Of a DNA stretch of 11,863 bases, positions 1-4,948 are shown piece after piece (the first letter of the stretch is position 1; every line of letters starts with the position of its first letter). The notes below the pieces were generated by a model. That model was not told the DNA's origin. It ran no database searches and was given only the letters and a program-made list of their open reading frames with translations. The stretch is from contig JAMCZD010000166.1 of NCBI GenBank assembly GCA_023473405.1, forward strand, positions 3,709 to 15,571. Direction: 5' to 3'. Source of the DNA: Candidatus Omnitrophota bacterium. GTDB lineage: Bacteria > Verrucomicrobiota > Verrucomicrobiia > Limisphaerales > UBA1319. Both the position numbers and the translations under genes were made by a program.

Positions 1-2
1 CG

Positions 3-89
3 CCGCGAGTGATGAACAAGCTGAACATTCACAACACCGCAAGCCTCACCCGCTACGCCATTAGCCGGGGCATCATCCGAAGCGAGTGA
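3..89 (+). CDS. LuxR/NarL-family response regulator, C-terminal end only (partial)
   Basis: Only the last 28 codons are in the window; the rest lies upstream. The translation contains RVMNKLNIHNTASLTRYAI followed by SRGIIRSE and a TGA stop at 87-89. This matches the second half of the GerE/LuxR helix-turn-helix: the recognition helix normally reads like 'HR..VM.KL' and is followed by 'S...L.RYAI..GI'. By family knowledge such proteins are two-component response regulators with an N-terminal phosphoacceptor domain, which cannot be seen here. The gene converges on the minus-strand DUF1328 gene, with about 40 bp between their stops. A GCGG-rich short inverted repeat lies in that gap, but there is no convincing T-tract. 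Family assignment is fairly secure; the target genes cannot be inferred. Confidence 0.8.
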   Translation, partial: PRVMNKLNIHNTASLTRYAISRGIIRSE

Positions 90-128
90 ATTTAAGCAAA
101 CCGCCTGCGGCTTCGCCCCTATGCGGAC

Positions 129-290
129 TCAGACTCGCCGGTGACTGGATATTAAGGAAAACAGAAAGAGCACCAGAAAAACCACGAAAAGGACCTTCGC
201 AATCCAAGCCGCTGTCCCGGCAATGCCGCCAAACCCCGGCAGTCCGGCTATAATGGCAACAATCAGAAACGTCGCCGCCCAGTTTAGCAT
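129..290 (-). CDS. DUF1328 (YtjA-like) small membrane protein, 53 aa
   Basis: Reading the minus strand from ATG at 290 to the stop at 129 gives a 53-residue peptide. It begins MLNWAATFLIVAIIAGLPGF, continues with GGIAGTAAWIAKVLF, then a second hydrophobic run, and ends SSHRRV. The layout is two membrane segments (about residues 5-20 and 31-47) around a GFGGIAG turn. This is the hallmark of the DUF1328/YtjA family, whose members are usually 50-60 residues, so the gene appears full length. A strong Shine-Dalgarno-like GGGAGAGG lies about 5 bases before the ATG. It follows the PRC-barrel gene on the same strand, 110 bp downstream, and may be co-transcribed with it. The molecular function of the family is unknown; members are often found near envelope or stress genes. 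The gene is short and easily missed by annotation pipelines. Confidence 0.88.
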   Translation of the reverse strand: MLNWAATFLIVAIIAGLPGFGGIAGTAAWIAKVLFVVFLVLFLFSLISSHRRV

Positions 291-316
291 AACGGTCCTC
301 TCCCTCGCCGTGAAAC

Positions 317-346
317 GGAATGCGCCCGGTACTCGATGCGCATTCC
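317..346 (-). promoter_or_regulatory. Stem-loop between the PRC-barrel and DUF1328 genes
   Basis: GGAATGCGC (317-325) and its exact complement GCGCATTCC (338-346) form a 9-bp stem with a 12-base loop. It lies in the 110-bp gap between two minus-strand genes, about 27 bases upstream of the DUF1328 start. No T-tract follows on the minus strand, so an intrinsic terminator is unlikely. It could be an mRNA-stabilising or processing hairpin, or a palindromic operator. The structure is seen directly; the role is inference. Confidence 0.5.
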
Positions 347-400
347 GGCCACGACGATTTGTTTACCCTCGGTTCATTGGTCAAAGAGGTCTCCTGACTG

Positions 401-982
401 CTACCACCCGGAGCCTTCCTGGTGTTTCACGCTCGAACCCGTAGCCGGCTGAGTGCCGGTCTTGGGCGTGCCTTGGATCGCCGGCGTTTTCCAGAATGGT
501 TGGGCGCCCCAACTCGAGTTGGACACACTGGGCCAATCGTTTTTAGTGAAGCCCTTGGCGTTATCCACACTCGCTTTGTCGGCGTTGAGAACCAGATATT
601 TTTGGTTCGCACTAGGCTGCAAGGCCTTGAGCGGCACCGCCAGCATCTTTTGCTCCAACCCCAGGAATCCACCGGTCCCCATAACCACGTACGAAATGTG
701 GTTCGAATGCCAGTCGATTACTATATCCCTGATGTCCCCAAGTTTTTGGCCCTGTGGATTCTTGACCTCCATGCCGAGAAGGTCGCTGGCCTTGTCGAAC
801 GGGGACGGCCGATTCAGGGTCGCGGCGTGTTCCGCTCCGCATTTCATGCCGGTTTGCATCTGCTGTTGTTGCCCCTTCGTCGTTGGCGCGGTGATGTTTG
901 ACTGCGCCAAAAGCCCAGGCGCAAAGCCCAAGCAAGCTGCTGCGACCAGCCAGCTTGCGACTTTTTTACTTGTCATTTTCAT
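401..982 (-). CDS. Secreted PRC-barrel domain protein
   Basis: This gene encodes 193 residues. Residues 1-26 are a typical signal peptide: a KMTSKK basic start, a hydrophobic core WLVAAACLGF, and cleavage probably after LLA at 26. The mature protein is therefore expected in the periplasm or outside the cell. A glutamine-rich stretch (38-43) precedes a PRC-barrel domain at about 62-137, including ASDLLGMEVKNPQGQKLGDI, IDW.SNHISYVVMG and LAVPLKAL. The tail is rich in Gly, Thr, Ser and Pro. Family knowledge: PRC-barrels are small beta-barrels found in the photosynthetic reaction centre H subunit, RimM and many stress-related envelope proteins; they bind proteins or RNA rather than catalyse. The chosen ATG at 982 has AGAAAGGAC 6-8 bases upstream. 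It is probably transcribed with the DUF1328 gene. The exact function is not known. Confidence 0.85.
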   Translation of the reverse strand: MKMTSKKVASWLVAAACLGFAPGLLAQSNITAPTTKGQQQQMQTGMKCGAEHAATLNRPSPFDKASDLLGMEVKNPQGQKLGDIRDIVIDWHSNHISYVVMGTGGFLGLEQKMLAVPLKALQPSANQKYLVLNADKASVDNAKGFTKNDWPSVSNSSWGAQPFWKTPAIQGTPKTGTQPATGSSVKHQEGSGW

Positions 983-1031
983 GTGCGTCCTTTCTCATTT
1001 CATTTACATATGCTTGTTTCGTTGGCCGAAC

Positions 1032-1047
1032 GCTTCCCCTGGGAAGC
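1032..1047. promoter_or_regulatory. Perfect palindrome upstream of the PRC-barrel gene
   Basis: GCTTCCC-CT-GGGAAGC is a 7-bp perfect inverted repeat with a 2-base centre, 50 bases upstream of the PRC-barrel start codon on the minus strand. With so short a centre it is more like a dimeric protein-binding site than an RNA hairpin. An operator role is inference only. Confidence 0.4.
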
Positions 1048-1058
1048 TGAACGACTCG

Positions 1059-1100
1059 TTTCATTAGAGTCATTTGTCACTCTAATCACTATTGTGAAAC
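1059..1100. promoter_or_regulatory. Nested inverted repeats upstream of the PRC-barrel gene
   Basis: ATTAGAGT (1063-1070) and ACTCTAAT (1079-1086) form a perfect 8-bp stem with an 8-base loop. Outside them, GTTTCA (1059-1064) and TGAAAC (1095-1100) form another inverted pair. The segment is much richer in A and T than its surroundings and lies 80-120 bases upstream of the minus-strand PRC-barrel start, where promoter control sites would be expected. It may be a regulator-binding region. I could not identify convincing -35/-10 hexamers. Confidence 0.4.
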
Positions 1101-1239
1101 ATCCGCGCCGGTTGAGATTTAGTCAAATGGGATGAACACCCACCCGCGGATCGGCGGGGAATTCTCCGCGCGGGCAACGCGGCGGTTCTGGTTCCCTTGC
1201 CGGATATATGCCCGGGTTTGCCAATGGAACGAGCGTGCA

Positions 1240-1254
1240 TGGAACTGATTTTGC
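1240..1254 (+). promoter_or_regulatory. Possible sigma-54 (-24/-12) promoter
   Basis: TGGAAC-TGATT-TTGC matches the sigma-54 pattern TGGCAC-N5-TTGC with one mismatch and keeps the required GG-N10-GC spacing. Its -12 GC ends 22 bases before the ATG at 1277, so transcription would begin about 10 bases before the start codon. One such match can occur by chance in a GC-rich spacer, and no enhancer-binding protein site was identified. Candidate only. Confidence 0.3.
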
Positions 1255-1276
1255 GCAACGATAGCGAGTTGAAGAG

Positions 1277-1888
1277 ATGACTAAACCCGATGTAACGCCG
1301 GCGAACAAAACGATGTGTCCGGCGCCAGACACCAAAGACAATTGTGTTTCATGCGCCGGCGCGCGACGCCGATCATGGCCGCAGACAGCGCTCGTACGCC
1401 GAGGAGCGTTGGCGTTATGGTGCCTGCTTTTTGGCCTGGCTGCAATGACGGCCTCCGGGGTGACCCTGAACGAATTGCTCGACCAACCGCATCTGACCCC
1501 GGAGCAGTTCGTGCATTATTTCGCCGACTTCAAATTTCGGTTGGGCTGCACGGTGCAGTCCCCGTCGGCGTTCCTGGCCAGTAAGGCCGGAGATTGCGAC
1601 GATTTCGCGGCGCTCGCCTCGAGCGTGCTTCGTGAAAAGGGCTACACCACTCACATGGTAGCGGTTTTCATGGACCAGCAAGTCCATGTGGTTTGCTACG
1701 TGACTGAGACGAAGAGTTTTCTGGATTACAACTATCGTGATAAGCCGCACCCGCTGGTGGCCTCGGACGGTTCATTGAAGGACATCGCCGCCAAAGTGGC
1801 CGGATATTTCCACAGCGATTGGCTCTCAGCTTCAGAATTCGTCTATCGAAAGGGAGAACCCGAGTTCGTCCTTACCGATTTTCATTAA
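1277..1888 (+). CDS. Membrane-anchored transglutaminase-like protein
   Basis: The translation is 203 residues. A single hydrophobic segment at about 43-59 (GALALWCLLFGLAAMTAS) follows a basic stretch (RRRSWPQTALVRR), suggesting a signal anchor or uncleaved signal with the rest outside the cytoplasm. The catalytic core is a small transglutaminase/NlpC-like cysteine fold: Cys107 in AGDCDDFAALASSVLREKGY, His137 in QQVHVVCYV and Asp150 in SFLDYNY. These appear in the Cys-His-Asp order expected for the superfamily. By family knowledge such proteins may be proteases, amidases or cross-linking enzymes; the substrate cannot be told. The first 26 residues hold three cysteines (14, 23, 26), including a CVSC pair before the membrane segment. 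They may not be translated if the real start is later, for example Met13. A weak GAAGAG precedes the ATG. It stands alone, with spacers on both sides. Confidence 0.7.
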   Translation: MTKPDVTPANKTMCPAPDTKDNCVSCAGARRRSWPQTALVRRGALALWCLLFGLAAMTASGVTLNELLDQPHLTPEQFVHYFADFKFRLGCTVQSPSAFLASKAGDCDDFAALASSVLREKGYTTHMVAVFMDQQVHVVCYVTETKSFLDYNYRDKPHPLVASDGSLKDIAAKVAGYFHSDWLSASEFVYRKGEPEFVLTDFH

Positions 1889-2246
1889 GAGCGTGTTTTG
1901 AAATCAACGCGCTGTGGGCCGGGAAACCACGCACGGACCAAGAGTCAACCCTGCCCACTTTTCCTGGTTGCCGATGGTGCAACTCCGAGCAGGAATCCAA
2001 TCCATCCACTCCCGGTCGTTTGCATCACGCTCCACGCTCCACGCCCTATGCAGTTCGCCCTTGTCCGGCGCGTTCGTTGCGCTCACTGGAAAAACGGCCG
2101 AAAAAGGCGAATTTGATTTAGGCGGCGTGCGTCGCGGTGGTTGATCGGGCAGGGAAAGGTAACCAGGGTTCCCGCAGGTTTGGATGGATTGGATCGGGAT
2201 GCGGAAACGTCGCGCGAGCCGGAACAAATTGCGGTAAGCAACGATT
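1889..2246. other. Intergenic spacer with no gene recognised
   Basis: This is 358 bp between the transglutaminase-like gene and the metalloprotease. No open frame in either strand resembles a protein family. It holds two tandem ACGCTCC heptamers (2027-2040), the same heptamer family as the spacer after the metalloprotease, and a small TTGC/GCAA inverted repeat (2229-2241) directly before the next start codon. I see no tRNA or riboswitch-like structure. Confidence 0.5.
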
Positions 2247-3380
2247 ATGTATAGCAAACGTTTCAAGCTATTCAAACTGTTTGGGTTCAGCGTTTATATT
2301 GACTTGAGCTGGCTGATTATCGCCGTTCTTATCATCTGGTCGCTTGCCACGGGAATTTTCCCCTTCTATTTCAAAGATCTGTCCACTCAGGCTTACTGGA
2401 TCATGGGAATTGTGGGCGCAATCGGATTGTTCGCATCAATCGTCTTTCATGAATTCGCCCACTCCCTGGTGGCCCAGAAACGCGGGATGTCGATGAAAGG
2501 AATCACGCTCTTCATCTTTGGCGGGGTGGCGGAGATGAGCGATGAGCCACCGGATGCCTCCTCTGAGTTTTGGATGGCGGTGGCGGGACCGCTGGCGAGC
2601 GTTTTTCTTGCTGCCGGGTTTTTTGGATTGGAATTGCTGGGGAAGGTAGTCGGCTGGTCTGTGCCTGTTGTCGGTGTGCTGGCGTATCTGGCATGGATCA
2701 ACTGCGTCCTGGTCGTTTTCAATCTCCTGCCGGCCTTTCCATTGGACGGCGGCCGGGTATTGCGGTCTTTGCTTTGGGCGCGCACAAAGAATCTCCGGCG
2801 CGCGACCCGGACAGCGTCATGGTTGGGCATGGGCTTTGGCATAATTCTTATGGGGTTGGGCATTTTGAATTTCCTGTTCGGGAGCATCATCGGGGGCATC
2901 TGGTGGTTTCTGCTGGGATTGTTCCTCCGCCAAGCCGCCCGGACGTCCTATCAACAATTGTTGATGCGCCAGGCACTCGAAGGCGAGCCTGTGCGGCGCT
3001 TCATGCACGCCGACCCCATAACGGTTTCACCGTCAGTCACAGTGCGCGAGTTTGTGGAGAATTATGTTTATCGGTATCAATACAAACTCTATCCAGTGGT
3101 TAATGATGGCCAATTGCTCGGCTGCGTGAGTGTCAAACAGATTAAAGAAATACCCCGGACCGAATGGGACGCTCACACCGTCGGCGAGCTTGCTGCCAAT
3201 TGCTCCGACGAGAACACGATCGCTGCCGACGCCGATGCGGTCCAGGCGTTGGCGCAAATGAACCGCGGCCGCCTCAGCCGGCTCATCGTCATTGACAGAG
3301 AAAACCATCTCGCCGGCGTTCTGGTCCTGAAAGACCTGCTGAACTTTCTATCGTTGAAAGTGGAATTGGAAGGGACTTGA
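2247..3380 (+). CDS. Site-2 protease family (M50) zinc metalloprotease with CBS domains
   Basis: The protein has 377 residues. It is a multi-pass intramembrane zinc metalloprotease: HEFAH at 68-72 (zinc ligands His68 and His72, catalytic Glu69) lies in a membrane segment, and the third ligand is Asp167 in NLLPAFPLDGGR (159-170). Further hydrophobic segments are at about 16-38, 50-66, 111-132, 139-163, 193-211 and 213-229. After the membrane core come two CBS motifs, about 251-303 (RRFMHADPITVSPSVTVREF) and 311-370. This matches the SpoIVFB/Rip-like, CBS-containing branch of M50. By family knowledge these cleave membrane-bound substrates such as anti-sigma factors or signal peptides, and the CBS pair may sense adenine nucleotides. 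No substrate candidate is adjacent. All key residues are present and the length is typical. The start is chosen because MYSKRFKLFKLFGF is a common beginning for this family. Confidence 0.92.
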   Translation: MYSKRFKLFKLFGFSVYIDLSWLIIAVLIIWSLATGIFPFYFKDLSTQAYWIMGIVGAIGLFASIVFHEFAHSLVAQKRGMSMKGITLFIFGGVAEMSDEPPDASSEFWMAVAGPLASVFLAAGFFGLELLGKVVGWSVPVVGVLAYLAWINCVLVVFNLLPAFPLDGGRVLRSLLWARTKNLRRATRTASWLGMGFGIILMGLGILNFLFGSIIGGIWWFLLGLFLRQAARTSYQQLLMRQALEGEPVRRFMHADPITVSPSVTVREFVENYVYRYQYKLYPVVNDGQLLGCVSVKQIKEIPRTEWDAHTVGELAANCSDENTIAADADAVQALAQMNRGRLSRLIVIDRENHLAGVLVLKDLLNFLSLKVELEGT

Positions 3381-3600
3381 GGAGCGTGGAACGGGAGCAA
3401 TGTGTTGAGCGTGAGGAGCGTACGGAGCGTGCAAAAGCGTAGGAGCGTAAGGACGTGAAACGTGAAACGTGAATGGGCTGGCGCTTTGCGAGAACCCATC
3501 CACGCGTTATGCACGCGCCTTCACGTCTCACCCGCCACACGCTCCGACGCTCGCACGCTCTACCCGCTCCGACGCTCGCACGCTCTTAACGCTTCCTGCG
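3381..3600. repeat. Heptamer-repeat spacer (GGAGCGT / ACGCTCC) in two opposing arms
   Basis: The left arm (3381 to about 3452) carries many copies of GGAGCGT or close variants (GAGCGT, AGCGT) at irregular spacing, followed by GACGTGAAACGTGAAACGTG. The right arm (about 3522-3600) carries the complementary motif, ACGCTC and CGCTCC, many times. The two arms could fold on each other as a long imperfect hairpin or cruciform. No protein-coding frame of quality runs through it. Similar heptamers occur at 2027-2040. It resembles low-complexity intergenic repeat blocks rather than a CRISPR array. Confidence 0.65.
3540..3586 (+). repeat. Tandem direct repeat, 25-bp period
   Basis: A 22-base unit beginning CGCTCCGACGCTCGCACGCT occurs at 3540-3561 and again, identical, at 3565-3586, separated by ACC. 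This gives a 25-bp period with two copies. It is nested in the larger ACGCTC-rich arm and probably arose by slippage or local duplication. Confidence 0.75.
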
Positions 3601-3670
3601 CTTCCACTTGAACTTTGGCGTAATTGACGCGAAGGTAGGTTTTGCTTGCGCGCACGACCGTATTTGGTTC

Positions 3671-4735
3671 ATGAACAAATCGTCTCAAGAAACACAAATA
3701 CAGCCCCTGGTGACATTGATAGGAATACTCGTTCTGATCTGGACGCTCCGGGCGGCGAGCACGGTGATGATGCCGCTGGCCGTGGCGTTTTTTATCGTGA
3801 TCCTGGTCTGGCCGCTGCAAGTGCGGCTCGAACAACGACTGTCTCGCGCCTTGAGCGTGCCCATTACCTTCTTCGTTATCCTGCTGGCATTCGCGTTCAT
3901 GGGAACAATGCTCTGGTTGTGCGCCAACAGTATCGCCTCGAGGTCGGACAAATTTCAGCAGTTTATCCAATCCTTCATTACCAGGCTCGACATGGTCCTG
4001 ACCCATCACCATCTCCCTTTCGGTTGGGGACAGCTCGATCCGGACCGCATTATCGGGCAAGCCGTGAGCATTGCCGGTACTTTTGCCATCGGCACTTACC
4101 GGTTTCTCGGGTATTCAGTGTTGGTCGCGGTTTTTGTGATGTCGTTGCTGATCGACGTGCAGCCGTTTTGCCATCGACTGGAAGAGCGGATCGATAAGGC
4201 AAAGGCGCAGAAGCTCCTGGATGTGGCCAGGAACACCACTGTGAGTATCCAGCGCTTCATGCTGACACGGACGCTGACCAGCGCGATCACCGGGCTTCTG
4301 ACGGGACTGTTCGCCTGGGCTGTGGGCCTGGATTTTGCCATTGTCTGGGCCGTGACGGCCTTTGTCCTGAACTATATCCCCGTCCTGGGGGCCATCGTGG
4401 CCGTTATTCCACCCACCCTGGTTGCATTGATCCAGCCGGGCTCGATCTGGCTGGCGCCGGTCACGCTGGGAGTTCTTTCGACCATCCACTTCACGGTAGG
4501 CAATTACGTCGATCCGCTCCTGCAATCGCGATACCTCTCGCTGCCCCTGTTGCTGGTCTTTTTCTCCATCGTGTTCTGGGATTGGATGTGGGGGATTCCC
4601 GGGGTTCTGCTTGGAGTGCCGATGACGATGGCCATTGTCATTACCTGTCAACATTTCGACAACACCCGGTGGGTAGCCAAGCTCTTGTTGAGAGAGAAGG
4701 TTGAACACGTCGTTCGCAATTCGCCACTGGCGTAA
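3671..4735 (+). CDS. AI-2E family (PerM/TqsA-like) transporter
   Basis: From the ATG at 3671 the protein has 354 residues, typical for the family. Hydrophobic segments are at about 13-30, 32-50, 62-84, 140-161, 203-226, 228-255, 262-278 and 288-325, with the characteristic soluble stretch between the third and fourth (about 86-138). Family signatures visible are NYIPVLGAIVAVIPP (234-248) and GNYVDPLLQ (277-285), followed by LPLLLVFFSIVFWDWMWGIPG and GVLLGVPMTMAI. The frame is open back to a TTG at 3608, but MNKSSQETQ gives the more natural start. Members include the TqsA exporter and PerM-like proteins with cation/proton antiport or export roles; the name does not prove autoinducer transport. 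It has its own repeat-containing spacers on both sides and no evident operon partner. Confidence 0.9.
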   Translation: MNKSSQETQIQPLVTLIGILVLIWTLRAASTVMMPLAVAFFIVILVWPLQVRLEQRLSRALSVPITFFVILLAFAFMGTMLWLCANSIASRSDKFQQFIQSFITRLDMVLTHHHLPFGWGQLDPDRIIGQAVSIAGTFAIGTYRFLGYSVLVAVFVMSLLIDVQPFCHRLEERIDKAKAQKLLDVARNTTVSIQRFMLTRTLTSAITGLLTGLFAWAVGLDFAIVWAVTAFVLNYIPVLGAIVAVIPPTLVALIQPGSIWLAPVTLGVLSTIHFTVGNYVDPLLQSRYLSLPLLLVFFSIVFWDWMWGIPGVLLGVPMTMAIVITCQHFDNTRWVAKLLLREKVEHVVRNSPLA

Positions 4736-4750
4736 TGTTCAACCGCCAGT
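4726..4750 (+). promoter_or_regulatory. Inverted repeat across the AI-2E transporter stop codon
   Basis: ACTGGCG (4726-4732) and CGCCAGT (4744-4750) make a 7-bp stem with an 11-base loop containing the TAA stop. There is no T-tract after it, so it is a weak terminator candidate or an mRNA 3'-end structure. Confidence 0.3.
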
Positions 4751-4803
4751 ATGTTAAGCAAAGGCTGCAAATTGGAGTCAGGTGTGATGAAAAGCATTTT
4801 ACC

Positions 4804-4830
4804 CAACCAGTACTTTGGAGGCACATTCTG
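4804..4830 (+). repeat. 27-bp dispersed repeat, copy 1 (intergenic)
   Basis: A 27-base sequence starting CAACCAGTACTTTGGAGGCA and ending CATTCTG lies in the spacer between the AI-2E transporter and mlaE. It is identical over all 27 bases to 7742-7768 inside mlaD, and the flanks on both sides differ. A chance match of this length in 12 kb is not expected. No terminal inverted repeats or target duplications are obvious, and no transposase is in the window. Confidence 0.85.
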
Positions 4831-4883
4831 ATTCGGGGCTTTGCTCACGGGAAGTATCGATGCGGACGGAATTTAAACTGGAA

Positions 4884-4935
4884 CGCTTTGGAAAGCGCCC
4901 CTGCATGGTCAATTTGGGACGCTGTGGAAAGCGTC
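4884..4935. repeat. Pair of CGCTNTGGAAAGCG palindromic repeats before mlaE
   Basis: ACGCTTTGGAAAGCG (4883-4897) and ACGCTGTGGAAAGCG (4919-4933) differ at one base and start 36 bp apart. The first contains the perfect palindrome CGCTTT-GG-AAAGCG. The second can pair GACGCT (4918-4923) with AGCGTC (4930-4935) around a 6-base loop. The second ends 13 bases before the mlaE start codon, so it would lie in the 5' leader. They look like REP-type small palindromes; a regulatory role is not shown. Confidence 0.6.
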
Positions 4936-4948
4936 GTTACCTTGCCGT

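Noticed and set aside
73..384. A 103-codon minus-strand frame beginning at TTG 384
   Set aside because: It overlaps the convincing DUF1328 gene in another frame and has no family-like features.
453..1067. A 204-codon plus-strand frame opposite the PRC-barrel gene
   Set aside because: The minus-strand protein has a signal peptide, a PRC-barrel domain and a good ribosome binding site; the plus-strand frame has none of these and is its shadow.
2027..2121. Possible tRNA or small RNA in the spacer
   Set aside because: No cloverleaf, no TTC-type T-loop pattern and no clear terminator; the structure is limited to short heptamer repeats.
1904..2275. A 123-codon minus-strand frame in the spacer before the metalloprotease
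   Set aside because: It overlaps the start of the metalloprotease, has no recognisable domain, and mostly translates repeat-like spacer sequence.
3381..3600. CRISPR-like array
   Set aside because: Units are 5-8 bases at irregular spacing with no unique spacers of constant length, and no cas genes are nearby.
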